Source: Lunularia cruciata (lineage: Eukaryota > Streptophyta > Marchantiopsida > Lunulariales > Lunulariaceae). From it: a DNA stretch of 64,000 nt. A program made the position numbers and the translations under genes. The notes under the pieces were generated by a model, which had not been told where the DNA came from, did not search any database, and saw only the letters and a list, made by a program, of their open reading frames with translations. Shown piece by piece: positions 1-10,390 of this stretch (positions within the stretch are counted from its first letter, which is position 1; the number at the start of each line of letters is the position of its first letter). The stretch spans positions 12,405,001-12,469,000 of the forward strand of contig OX419758.1 of the NCBI GenBank assembly GCA_948567375.1, given 5' to 3'.

Positions 1-462
1 TTGATTGGCCTACTCTAAAGGATGCTACAAAAGTATGGGCATTTAATGGATTGGCCAATTTTTACCAATGGTTCACCCATTATTATACTCATGTGGCTAC
101 ACCATTGACTGACCTTCTGGAGAAGAACTTGAGCTTCTAGTGGACCACCAAGCATGAAGAAGCATTCTAGAAGCTTAAACATATGGTGTCTTCAAGACTC
201 ATCCTTTAACCATATGATCCTGAGCTACCTTGTGTGGTTGATTTTGATGCTTTTAACTTTGCAATTGGAGTAGTGTTGCAACAAGAATTCCCAAATGGAC
301 TACATCCCATTGCCTTTGTGTCTTGCCAACTAAATACAGCTGAAAGAAATTACTCTACTCAAGATTAGGAACAACTTGCAATGGTATATGCCACCAAGGT
401 ATGGAGGCATTATCTCTTGGGGAAATAAGTGATCATGTGAATTTATCACAAACCATTGTTGC
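1..462 (+). pseudogene. Ty3/gypsy pol fragment, family C (RT end and RNase H)
   Basis: The frame reads IDWP, then FNGLANFYQWF, LTDLLEKN and later VVDFDAFNFAIGVVLQQ, PIAFVSCQLN and ATKVWRHYLLG. These are the end of a Ty3/gypsy reverse transcriptase and the start of its RNase H. The same text recurs in diverged form at about 13772-14215, so this belongs to the same family (C). At least four in-frame stops break it. It begins before the window and is cut at 462, just after the RNase H motif HKPLL, where a family A LTR takes over in mid-sequence. It cannot make an active protein. The assignment to gypsy is secure; the exact lineage is inferred from the chromodomain-bearing copy downstream. Confidence 0.85.
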
Positions 463-1062
463 ATGGTTCTACATTAGTCATGATTAGCTAAATTTGATCA
501 GAGCTAAGATAGGGGGAACTTACTTTAAAGGAATTAGAAAAGATGAGCACCACTATTTTGGATTCTAGTGTGTTGACTTGGTATTATTCCTAGGTGTTTG
601 GCTTTGAGAAAAGAGTTGAGAACTCTTGGGCCCCGCAAGCCTTTTTGTTTTGGATTCTTCTATAGTCCAAGGATAGCACATGTGAAGAAATCCTTGACTT
701 AGTGGTTGGGTCAAAATAAGATCACATGATTTGTAGAATATGCCCATGTGGATGGATATTCCTTTCTACTTTTTGACTTTACTTGACTTTTAGTCTAGTA
801 ACTTGAGTTACTACGGTAATTAGTAACTTTGGTGTGTAACTATTTCACAAGTATATAACAAGGGTGGATGAGGTACTCATCATCCTTTCATTTGCAACTA
901 TCTCTCTCTCATTGAATTCTCTAGTAAGCAATGCCTTGAGTCTTGGAGTGTTAGCCTTGGAGGAGTATGATGGAGTTGGGGTTCTTTGCTTTCTTAGTCC
1001 ATGGTGCACTACCATAATAGCCATCAGAGGTTAATCTTGAGTGAGAGATAGGCCGGCTCACA
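463..1062 (+). repeat. 5' LTR of element A, first ~90 bp missing
   Basis: It aligns from 463 with position 7563 of the 3' LTR and ends in the same CTCACA. Long blocks are identical, for example around 627-660 and 760-850. The promoter-like stretch near 850 (AGTATATAACAAGG) is followed by the conserved R/U5 part. The first 91 bases seen in the 3' LTR, including TGTAACACCC, are absent, so a recombination or deletion joined this LTR to the family C fragment. Confidence 0.93.
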
Positions 1063-1066
1063 TTTT

Positions 1067-1084
1067 TGGTTCCGTTACTGGGAC
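1067..1084 (+). other. Primer binding site, tRNA-Asp type (decayed)
   Basis: TGGTTCCGTTACTGGGA lies 4 bases after the LTR end. It matches the plant tRNA-Asp primer site TGGCGCCGTTGCCGGGG at 12 of 17 positions, and most mismatches are C to T or G to A, as expected from decay of methylated cytosines. The other family with a visible primer site in this window (C) uses the initiator-Met type instead. Confidence 0.7.
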
Positions 1085-1103
1085 CTCTCTAGAAGGTAAG
1101 ATA

Positions 1104-2381
1104 ATGTTTCACATACAATTCTATATTAGACAAAAAGAGGCTATGAGAGCTCACTTGGAAAGAAATTTAGGGGAGGAGAGGGCTGAACGTATGTTAGAGA
1201 ATTTGGATCCATTTGTATACCTTGTTCATTATGATGTCTTTGAGGTGATTTTGTACATCTTGTACACTTGAGAGGATTTGGAGAGATTATATGAGGTGGA
1301 TTGCAAATTTTGGGGTTAAGGTGATCTTGGGCAAAATCTCAAGTTTGGGATTTGGATTTGAAATTTCTATACATAATAGCTTGGGTCATCCTTTAGTTAT
1401 CACAACTGAAATTATTGTGAGAGTTTTTATGCGTAGTGTGCTAGAATTTTTTTAAGTTGATAGGGTAAACTGCTCCTGCAATTGCATACTCTATGGAAAA
1501 TTGTACAGAGTCTGCCATTTCTTCAATTTTTAGTGGAACTTTCCAAGAAAATTCAGTGCATTGTATCCTACCTATTGACACAAACATTTGATACAGATCA
1601 TTCTTGAGCAAAGAGTTATAAGTTTCTAAAGTGAGGGGTAAGGTTTTTAGACCAAATCTGAAATATATGTGCTAAATAGAAAGTTACCTAGGCCAAATGG
1701 TTCAATGAAAAGATTTGAAACTTTTCAAAGAGAAATAAACTAAGATTTTGATCAAGTGTGAAAAATTTCAGAGGACTTTGAGATACCAATCACGAGATTT
1801 GACTGATATTGTGAGAAAGGGTCAATTCTGCAAAGTTTAGATTTCATGCATGAGGAGTGTGAGGGCAACAAAAAGCATGTTTGAGTATTTAGACTCATCT
1901 TGGGAACATGGAGTGTCACCAAGAGTGGAAATTGAGGCTATGCAAGGTTCCCCAAGGGTTTGAGATGATTGTAAGGGTGGATTTGAGGACAAGAGAGTAT
2001 AGAATAGAATTTGAATAGAGTATTGAGAGGATCCAAAAACCTACACCATTTGGAGGGAAGAGTGAGTCTAAGTGTTTTCTATGTGGAGAGAAGGAACATA
2101 AGGCAAGTTCATGTCCATTGACCTTTGAGAGCAAGAGATTGAGGGCAAGGAGAGGATTACTTGATTTGGGTTTGCATGTTAGACCTTCTTTACCAAGATT
2201 GGGAGGAAGAAGATCTAAGATCAAGGAGTTGTGTGAGGTTTGTGGAGTGGAAGGACTTCCAAAAGGACATGAGTGTAGTGGAGTAAAAGCACTTTTGGAG
2301 AGTTTGGTGAAAGATCTTGGAGAGAGTCTTAGTAAAAATATAGAAATACTACCACATTTATCAACTAGTTCTCAAGATTAG
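1104..2381 (+). pseudogene. Extra ORF upstream of gag with CCHC knuckle (element A)
   Basis: A broken frame runs from an ATG at 1104 (MFHIQFYIRQKE) through several stops to 2381. Its last part is open and well preserved. It reads VPQGFEMIVRVDLRTREYRI, then KCFLCGEKEHKASSCP, a perfect C-x2-C-x4-H-x4-C zinc knuckle at about 2070-2114. Next comes a second Cys/His cluster, CEVCGVEGLPKGHEC (about 2232-2276). Gag follows separately at 2610 and has its own knuckle, so this is an additional protein. A basic strand followed by a CCHC knuckle resembles plant DUF4283/zf-CCHC_4 proteins, and Tat/Ogre elements carry an unexplained ORF before gag. Both comparisons are from memory and unproven. Confidence 0.6.
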
Positions 2382-2609
2382 TGATGGAGATAATCTTTCA
2401 ACTTATGGATAAACTATCCATGAGAGTTTAATATGCACTCTAGGATTTGATGTTGCTATAGAAATCTTGGAGTAACGTGAAACTTTTGTGTTCCCTAGGG
2501 TGGATTATTCTCCAATGGTGTTATTCATGTACATATTCTATTAGTTATAGAGTGAGAGAAAGAAAAGAGAAAAAAAATTGAAAGAAAAGAAAGATAATGA
2601 GGGGTTAAA
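2382..2609 (+). other. Spacer and leader before gag (element A)
   Basis: This short AT-rich stretch separates the extra ORF from gag. It ends in a purine-rich run (GAGAAAGAAAAGAG and similar) just before the gag ATG at 2610. It has no recognisable coding content. Confidence 0.5.
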
Positions 2610-3602
2610 ATGAGTAAACTTCCAGTTTTCTTTTGCATGGATGGAGAAGATGTGGAGGCCTTTGTAGGAGACTTCAAGAGAGCTTTCATAGGAAAAAATA
2701 AGAGGAGGAAGAATGAGTGGTCCTCATTATTACCAGATTTCTTTGAGGATGCAGCACTTACATGGTATGAGTCAGAATACCAAAAGAGAGAGAGGAGAGA
2801 TGGAGAAGAAAAATCTTGGGAGAATTTGACTTTAGCACTCATTGAGAACTTTCTTCTAGATATGAATTATGAGAGATTGATGAGTGAGGTTACCTTTCTC
2901 AAACAAAGAGATGGAGAAAAAGTGAGAGTCTATGTGGAAAGAGTGGAAAAGTTAGAGTCCAGATTTTGCATAGTGTTGAGGAAGGGTTGGGATGATGTGG
3001 AAACTACTATGATTGGCATAGGAGCCATGCTCACCAGGAATTTTGTGGGAGGGTTGAGACCACAAATTAGAAGCAAGGTGAGATATGAGAAACCTTCTTC
3101 CAAGGTTGAAGTTATCAAGATTGCAATTTGTATGGAGGAGAGTTTGGAAGGAGATGAGAATGATTTGGTGGTGAAGGAGGTTGTGCATCCTCCTCAAGGC
3201 TACAAGTATGGTGGAACTTCTGATACTTTTGTGGCAAGGGTTTCAACACAAGTAGTAGTTTCTCCAGTTCTTGCATCTCCACCAAAGGATCCACTTCAAA
3301 CCATTATAAAACAACTTGCAGATCTCAAGATCAATGTGGTGCAATTATGGGAGAATAGAGAGGTGGATCAGAATGTAGGGAGAGGACCTAGGAGTTATGG
3401 AAACTATCCATATAGAGGAGGCCAACCAGCCAACAATTTCAATGATAGAAATTGTGTTGGTTGTGGAGGAAGAGGCCATATCCAAAGGAATTGCCCAAAT
3501 TCCACTTACCATGGAAGAAGGAGTTATGAGGTAGCCAATAGAGGGAAAGAGGGAGGTAATGAAACCCAAGTGGCTCCTAATCCAAAAAAGGTAAGGGGAT
3601 AG
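2610..3602 (+). CDS. Gag protein of element A (330 aa, intact frame)
   Basis: This structural protein forms the virus-like particle and packages element RNA. The 330-aa frame starts at ATG 2610 and is uninterrupted. The N-terminal half has the retrotransposon gag pattern (FEDAALTWYESEYQ about residues 46-59, then an amphipathic helix-rich region with LMSEVTFLKQRDGEKVRVY). Near the C-terminus is the CCHC knuckle CVGCGGRGHIQRNC (about 283-296) with flanking basic residues for RNA binding. A proline-rich linker (VVSPVLASPPKDP) separates the two. It is the only full-length open frame left in the element and ends in a stop at 3600-3602. Protease-like sequence continues downstream in other frames. 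Whether it is still expressed cannot be told from sequence. Confidence 0.85.
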   Translation: MSKLPVFFCMDGEDVEAFVGDFKRAFIGKNKRRKNEWSSLLPDFFEDAALTWYESEYQKRERRDGEEKSWENLTLALIENFLLDMNYERLMSEVTFLKQRDGEKVRVYVERVEKLESRFCIVLRKGWDDVETTMIGIGAMLTRNFVGGLRPQIRSKVRYEKPSSKVEVIKIAICMEESLEGDENDLVVKEVVHPPQGYKYGGTSDTFVARVSTQVVVSPVLASPPKDPLQTIIKQLADLKINVVQLWENREVDQNVGRGPRSYGNYPYRGGQPANNFNDRNCVGCGGRGHIQRNCPNSTYHGRRSYEVANRGKEGGNETQVAPNPKKVRG

Positions 3603-4480
3603 TATCCATAGATGTGGTTGAGAGCAAGTATGAGAAAGAAGAGTGCTCAAACTCCAAGGGTCTTAATTTGGAGCTTTTGGCACAAGAGAAAAAGAGAGCT
3701 CATTTTGCAAAGGATGTTCACTCTTCCCAAGGATTTACTCCAAGCAAAGATACTCCTATTTCTACTAGGAGAACTTGCACCTCAACATCATCAACAACAA
3801 AGACTCCAAGTAAGAAGTTGGGGATGGAGGATTTCTTGATTTCAAAGCAACAATGGAACTACAATGTGTTGGAGGATGTTGGTAGTCACAAGGCTAACAT
3901 CATTGTGTGTTAATTGATTGCTTTGAATCCTACTTTGAGAAAGGAGCTTAGAGGTGGTTTGAATTCTACAAGGAGCAAGAAGAAGAAGAAGGCAAAAGCT
4001 CCAACATCAATGGGGATGGTGGATGCCAAGCCAACACCATGGGAGGCTTATGAATATGCCTCCAAGATTGATGTGAGAGTGAATAGTCATAACATCAAGG
4101 ATGCATTGGTTGATGGAGGATCATTAGTGAATGCCATGTCAGAAAGGTTGATGAAGAAGTTGGGTATGATACCCTCAAGACCTTCAGCATTTGTGGTGAG
4201 CATGGCAAACAAACAACAAGTTTGACTAGTAGGGGTGATGGATAAGGTGGTAGTTTCAGTTATAGGAGTTCAAAATCTCATGACTTTCTAAGTCTTGAAG
4301 GATTCAAGCTATGACTTATTTCTTGGGAGGCCATGGTTGAGAGCAGCACATACAACTGATCGATGGCACAAAGGGTACTTGAGGATTGGGCCATCAAACC
4401 ATAGAGTCATAGTCCATGTGACTAACACCACCAACACTTCACATTTAGATACACCTCTTCTAATTATTGGGAATTAGATT
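3603..4480 (+). pseudogene. Linker and aspartic protease region of element A
   Basis: Short frames at 3614-3913, 3914-4225 and 4295-4477 together carry a lysine-rich linker and a retropepsin-like domain. The active-site region reads ALVDGGSLVNAMSERLMKKL (about 4114-4173), with D-G-G where most proteases have D-S/T-G. About 110 bp further on is YDLFLGRPWLRAA, matching the family's second strand pair (I/L-LGRPWL). Stops at 3910-3912, 4223-4225 and 4289-4291 break the frame, so no functional protease is made from this copy. The retropepsin call rests on these two motifs and their position between gag and RT. Confidence 0.75.
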
Positions 4481-4574
4481 TTGAAGAAGGAGCTTCAAGT
4501 GTGGACACAAGCATGAAAGAGGAGACTTCCATGGAGGAGGATGAATCTGAATCAGATTCAGATGTGTATCCCTC

Positions 4575-6080
4575 GTGTGCTATGGATTTTGCACCAAACC
4601 AGAGGGTTTGAAGGACCCAGATAAATCACCATTGACACTTGAAGAGGTAGAGAGAAGGTTAGTTACCCTCAAGTATGGCCCAAATTTTACCAAGGAAGAG
4701 AAGGTGAGATTTGAGGAGATTTTCCACAAGTTCATCCATGTTTTTGCTTTTAGTTACAAGGATTTGAAGGAAGTCATTTTGGAGGAGCACAAGATAGAGG
4801 TGGAGTCACATGCAAGACCAATCCGCCAAAAGCAATGTCGCATTAGCACACCAATATCTTTGGTTATGAAGGAGGAGATTGATAAGCTCAAGGAGGCTGG
4901 ATTTATCTTTGAGGTGGAGAATTCAGAATGGATGTCTCCAATTGTCATTGTGAAGAAAAAGAATGGAAAGCTTTGGGTATGTGTGGATTACAAGAAGCTC
5001 AATGTTGTTACCAAGAAGGACTACTACCCATTGCCATTCATTGATGAGATCTTGGAGGAGGTTGCAAGTCATGAGAGGTATAGTTTTGGAGATGGTTATA
5101 GTAGATATAACCAAATCAAGATTGCACCAGAGCATCAACAACTCACCACATTCACCACACCTTGGGGAACTTACACTTTCAAGGTCATGCCTTTTGCAAT
5201 ACTCCAATCACATTCCAATGGTTCATGAACATGATATTTGAACCTTTCATTGGGAAATTTATGAGAGACTTCATTGATGACTTTTGTGTTAATGGGAGCA
5301 AGGAAGAGCACTCTGAGCACCTAATCAAGGTCTTGCAATGCTTGGATGAGGCAAATGCATCACTCAACCTAGAGAAGTGCATTTTGTATGTGAAGAAGGT
5401 CTACTTTTGAGGCACATCATCTCCAAGGATGGAATAGCAATTGATCCTAAGAAGGTGAGGAAAATCTCATACCTTCCATTCCCTTCAAGTTGGGAAAAGT
5501 TACGCCAATTCTTGGGGATGGTTGGGTACTATAGGAGGTTCATCTTCTCATTTTCCAACAAGGTTTATGCATCGACTATCTATATGAAGAAGGGTGTAGA
5601 TTGCATGGTGATTTTAGAAGATAAGAAGGCTCTCAAAGCTTTTGAGGAGCTCAAGCAATCCCTTGTTGTAGCTCCAATTCTTGCTTAACCTGATTGGATT
5701 AAGCCTTTCATCCTCTACACTGATGCTTCTAATGTAGTTATAGGATGCACTCTTAGTCAATTAGACCAAGATGTGCATGATCATCCAATAGCTTATGCTA
5801 GTAGACAAATGGTTTTAGCATAGAAGAACTACTCTGTCATAGAGAGAGAAGGGTTGGCAATGATCTTTGGTCTCAAGAAGTTTAGACAATACTTGATTGG
5901 AGGGAAAGCCACCATTATCATGGATCACAAGGCTTTGAAGTACATCTTCAACAAGCCTAATGTTGAAAGGAGACTAGCAAGGTGGATGATACTCTTGTCT
6001 TAGTATGACTACACCATTGAGGATAGGCCAGGAAAGAAACATGCAAATGTTGATTTGTTATCTAGAGCCTATGATCATGA
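4575..6080 (+). pseudogene. Reverse transcriptase and RNase H of element A
   Basis: 4575-5228 holds the fingers and palm of a Ty3/gypsy RT: EEIDKLKEAGFIFEVENSEW, then SPIVIVKKKNGKLWVCVDYK, then WGTYTFKVMPF. A small deletion near 5190-5215 (the usual MPFGLCNAP appears as MPFAILQS) shifts the frame. The polymerase box continues as RDFIDDFCV (about 5262-5290), with F-I-D-D supplying the catalytic aspartates. The thumb (LRQFLGMVGYYRRFIF) lies at 5500-5550. RNase H follows at about 5690-6060: LYTDASNVVIGC, then HPIAYASRQMVL, FRQYLIGGKATIIMDHKALK and finally HANVDLLSRA. Stops at 5686-5688 and at two further sites interrupt it. Normally this would copy element RNA into DNA and remove the RNA strand. 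Confidence 0.92.
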
Positions 6081-7472
6081 CAAAGATGAGCTAATGGATG
6101 ATTCCGTCCCGAATGAGGAGCTCATGACAATCTCAATCACTCAAGAGGTTCCAATAGAGTATAAGGAGATTGTGGATTCTGTAACAAGAGGTAAATATCT
6201 AGAAGGGATGCATGGTAGGCAAAGGAAGGCTCTTGCAGCAAGATCTAGACCTTACACAATGGTGGAGGATATTATTTTTCACCAAGGATCAGATGGTCTA
6301 CTTCAAAGAGCAATGGGTAAGGAAGAGTCTATCCTACTTATAAAGGAGTTTCATGAAGGTTTAGTGTGGAGGACACTTTGCAAGAAAGGTGATTGCTTTC
6401 AAGATTCTAGATGTAGGCTACCATTGGAGAGGGATTTTCAAGGATTGTCTTGATTATTGCAAAACTTGTCATGTTTGTCAAGCTTTTGCTAGAAAGTCTA
6501 CATCCACTCCACCACTTAGATCAATTCCATTGCTAGGACCTTTTCAAAAGTGGGGAATTGATTTTGTAGGTCCTCTCAATAGAACCCCAAGGAAGAATTG
6601 GTATATTGTGGTAGTTATTGATTATCTTACCAAGTGGGTTGAGGCTAGACCATTGAGGGACAAGAATGAAGATGAAGTTGGTAGATTTCTTTATGAATGC
6701 ATTATCACTAGGTTTGGATGCCCTTTGGAGTTGGTTTTTGATAGAGAAGGAGAGTTTACAGGAAGCATTACTACATCCATGCTACAACATTTCTCTATCA
6801 CACATAGAGTAACTACATCCTATAAGCCAAATTCCAATGGCTTGGCAGAGAGAACCAATCAGACCTTGTGCATGATGTTGGCCAAAGATGCAAAAATGAA
6901 GGAAGCTAAATATCATTGGGACAAGAGGATTCATGCGGTTTTGTGGGAGTATAGGACAACCATGAAGACTTCCACCGGATATTCTCCATTTCAATTGGTA
7001 TTTAGTATTGAGTCTACCTTACCTATTCACTTTGATCTTCCTACCTTCCAAAGCATTCATATGAGATTGAAGAAAACACAAGGAGGTGATGCAGAGAAGT
7101 CAAGGAAGGAATAACTCATGGAGTTGGAAGAGGCAAGAGCAGTTGCTATGGTTCAAGTGGAGCAAACCTAAGGGAAAAAAAAGGAGAGCTATGACAAGAG
7201 GCAAGGCAAGAAGCAAGTGGATCCTTTCAAAGAAGGAACTTTGGGTAATGTTATTTGATTCTATTTGGTTCAAGAGAGTACAAAAGAAGTTTTTGCCTAA
7301 GTACTTTAGACCTTTCATAGTAGAGAAGGTGTAAGGCAATTACACCTATGATCTCAAGGAGTTGGGAGGAAGACACTTTGAGAGGATTTACCATGATAAG
7401 TTGAAGATGTATCATAGAAGGTAGAGAGACCTTCATTTTGATGACAAAGTGAAAACTTAGTCCGGGAGTAAA
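6081..7472 (+). pseudogene. Integrase of element A
   Basis: The N-terminal zinc-binding part is partly visible (CKTCHVCQAFARK at about 6457-6495, frameshifted near 6390-6450). The catalytic core is in one frame at 6389-7114: WGIDFVGPL (first Asp), then VVVIDYLTKWVEARPL, FDREGEFTG (second Asp) and SNGLAERTNQTL (Glu). The whole DDE triad is therefore present. The C-terminal part carries on in shifted frames (KKFLPKYFRPFIVEKV and RRHFERIYHDKLKMYHRR up to about 7423), which looks like the GPY/F-type tail. I see no chromodomain. A short purine-rich stretch, GGGAGTAAA, touches the 3' LTR and is a weak polypurine tract. Confidence 0.88.
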
Positions 7473-8165
7473 TGTAACACCCATTTGTGCATATGTGTGG
7501 TACTGTGATATTGAGCTTGGTATTACAAGTACTTGAGAGATACTATTTATATAAAGATAAAGGATGGTTCTATATTAGTCATGATTAGCTAGAGTTAGTT
7601 ATAGCTAAGATAATGGGGAACTTACTTTAGAGGAAGTGGAAAAGATGAGCACCACTATTTTGGATTCTAGTGTGTTGACTTGGTATTATTCCTAGGTGTT
7701 TGGCTTTGAGAAAAGAGTTGAGAACTCTTGGGCCCCGCAAGCCTTTTTGTTTTGGATTTTTCTATAGTCCAAGGATAGCCCATGTGAAGGAATCCTTGAC
7801 TTAGTGGTTGGGTCAAAATAAGATCACATGCTTAGTAGAATATGCCCATGTGGATGGATATTCCTTTCTACTTTTTGACTTTACTTGACTTTTAGTCTAG
7901 TAACTTGAGTTACTACGGTAATTAGTAACTTTGGTGTGTAACTATTTCACAAGTATATAAACAAGGAGTGAGGAGGTACTCATCATCCTTTCATTTGCAA
8001 CTATCTCTCTTTCATTGACTTCTCTAGTGAGCAATGTCTTGAGTCTTGGAGTGTTAGCCTTGGAGGAGTATGATGGAGTTGGGGTTCTTTGCTTTCTTAG
8101 TCCATGGTGCACTACTATAATAGCCATTAGAGGCTCATCCTGAGTGAGGGACAGGCCTGCTCACA
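7473..8165 (+). repeat. 3' LTR of element A (693 bp)
   Basis: It starts TGTAACACCC and ends GCTCACA, giving the canonical TG...CA ends. It matches the 5' LTR over its last 600 bp. AGTATATAAACAAGG near 7953 is a plausible TATA box, about 200 bp from the LTR end. Immediately after 8165 the sequence switches to family B pol without a recognisable 5-bp duplication. Confidence 0.92.
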
Positions 8166-8984
8166 GATCCTCTTACCCAAAGAGGTTTTACAATGTGCAT
8201 ATGATGGGATTCAGTGACTAGACCACATCCTTGTTGATGACATCTTGGATGTGAGGTGTCAGTCTTAGACAGTGGTAGTGGCTGATAGGTCACCTATGGC
8301 AATGATGAACCTAATTGGACAGCCTAGAGCCACATTTTCCATACTTATGAGTTTCCTAGGCTCTCATGCTTTTCAAGAAGAAGGACCTGGACTTGTTTGG
8401 GACTCACAGTTATAACAATTGGTAGAGCCCAATGCCAATGAGAGAGGGCGGGCGATAGGTTTTTGCACTGGTATTATCACTATTCTAGCAGTATTAGAGG
8501 CATCCAAGCATCAAGTGTTAGTTCAGGCTATGGGCCTAACCTGTTTGACCTAGATTGTGAGCCTTGGTTTGGTAGAGCATCTTTAGGATGCACTTGATAG
8601 GCATCACCATTGGGACACTTGTGAGCCCTATGCCTATCAAGACAATTCAAGCACATGATGGGGACGATGGACCTAGTGGACATGGTATTCTTGGGACACA
8701 ACCAATAGCTACTAGGGAGAGTGGTCTACTTGGAGTCATCCAAGTGAGCGTGGGCTACTTGGATTACACCCTTGGTCCACTTGGGATGCAGCTAGAGGAC
8801 GTGTGGAGCTTGCAACCAGGGTGGAGGGAGTTTTTCACATAGAGGTTGGAACCTCTAGTGGTTGGGGGCATGACACTACTACTTCCAAGGGCCCATTGTA
8901 GCAACCAGTTAGTACGTCTTTCACTCTTGCAATAATTATAGAGGATACTTGGGAGCCAGATCTTGGACCCAAGCTTATAGTAGA
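8166..8984 (+). pseudogene. Upstream pol region of family B (protease/linker, decayed)
   Basis: Short stop-interrupted stretches continue into the family B reverse transcriptase, for example SPMAMMNLIGQPRATFSILM and IIEDTWEPDLGPKLIVEK just before RT. By position this should be the end of gag and the protease/linker of element B. I find no clear protease active site and no zinc knuckle. One open stretch (8588-8842) is not assignable. No separate host gene is visible. Confidence 0.45.
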
Positions 8985-10390
8985 AAAAAGACTAAGAGTT
9001 TGGAGGTTCTTGAGGAGCTACACAAAATGTTTTGCATTTAGTATGAAGGATGTGGGTGCTCTAAAGGAACTTGGTATATGGATTGAGCTGACTAGCGATT
9101 CACCAATTTTCCAATGTCCTTATCATTATAGTGATATGGAAAGTACATTGATTTAGAGTTAGAGTAGAGACCTTTTTGAGGCTAGTTTGGTAGAGATTTC
9201 ACATGGAGAGTATGCATCAACAACAGTGATGCCAACCAAGAGGGATATGCATGGCAACTACACAAATAGGTAGATGTGTGGAGATTATTGTCCTATCAAC
9301 CAACAGACTAGGGCTGATTGGTATGCCATGCTTATACCGAAGGAGATTTTTGATGCAATTGGGCACACAAATGTCTTCAGTACTTTGGATCTTTGAGCGG
9401 GATATCATCAGTTGCCAATCAGGGAGGAGGATAAATCCAAGACAAAATTTTGGGCTATTGATCCTCATGGCAAGGATGTGTTATATCAATGGAGGTTCTT
9501 ACCATTTGGGTGAAAGAATGCTCCTATTGAGTTCCGAAGGGTCATGGATAGGATCCTAGTTGGATTGGATTTTGCTTGGTGCTATATTGATGACATTTTA
9601 GTCTATAGCACTACTATGGAGGAGCATAAGAGACACTTGGTGGAGGTGTTTGAGAGGTTGAGATCTCATGGACTCAAATTACATCATGGGAAGTGTACAT
9701 TCTTCCATGAGCAGGTTGAGTATTTGGGTCACACTATCTACCTTGGAAGACTTGGTGTTCAACAGACCAAGGTGGAGGCTATTGCACGTATTCCTCGGCC
9801 TATGGATATGAGCAGAGTGCAAGCATTCCTTGGGTTGGCAAACTTCTATCGGCGTTATGTTAAAGGATTCAGTGCCATTGCCAAGGCCTTGACAAAGCTA
9901 ACCAAGCTAACACATGAGTGGTGTTGGGGAGATGAGCAGGAGAGAGCTTTTGTAGAGCTCAAGGAGAGGTTGGCATTTGCTCCTATTTTGAGGAGATCGA
10001 CCAAAGGACAACCTTTTCAAGTTCATACAATTTGAGTATGTTGGGGCTTGGAGCGGTGCTCACCCAACATGATAATGAGGAGAAGGAGTTTGTGGTGGCC
10101 AATGCTAGTTGCTCCAACAATTCAGCAAAGGCAAAGTATAGTTCATATGAGGGAGAGTGCTTGGCAGCAATTTGGGCAGTAGCACATTTCTGATGTTACC
10201 TATTTGGTAACCCTTTCACTCTCATCACTTATCATTAGCCGCTAAAGTGGTTGATGGCGTCCAACAAGCTTTCAAGGAAGCTTGCACAATGGGCTCTAAT
10301 TTTACAAGAGTATGATTTCATGGTTGTTCACAGACCTAGAGTGGTGAACCATAATGCAGATGGGTTGAGTAGAAACCCATGTCCCAGCCA
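8985..10390 (+). pseudogene. Reverse transcriptase and RNase H of family B
   Basis: RT motifs occur in order: FAFSMKDVGALKELGI, SPIFQCPYHYSDMES, VEISHGEYASTTVMPTKRD, FSTLDLxAGYHQLPIREED, YQWRFLPFG and then CYIDDILVYSTTMEEHKRHL (Y-I-D-D at about 9587). The open frame 9544-10035 includes the thumb (AFLGLANFYRRYVKGFS). RNase H runs to about 10390 with GEGECLAAIWAV-like text, then FTLITYHxPLKWLM and HNADGLSRNP. Frame changes and single stops (x) make it a pseudogene. Sequence identity to families A and C is low at the protein level, so B is a distinct lineage. Confidence 0.9.

Larger units (their letters stand above)
463..8165 (+). mobile_element. Nearly full-length Ty3/gypsy LTR retrotransposon, family A
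   Basis: Two direct LTRs (463-1062, truncated at its start, and 7473-8165) enclose about 6.4 kb with the gypsy order: primer site, extra ORF, gag, protease, RT, RNase H, integrase. A hand comparison gives about 33 differences in 600 bp between the LTRs (about 95 percent identity). That is modest age compared with the many stops and frameshifts in pol, so the copy may already have been defective when it moved. The tRNA-Asp-like primer site, the long pre-gag region and the FIDD polymerase box suggest the Tat/Athila side of Ty3/gypsy, but that is inference. No target duplication can be tested because the 5' end is missing. Confidence 0.92.
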
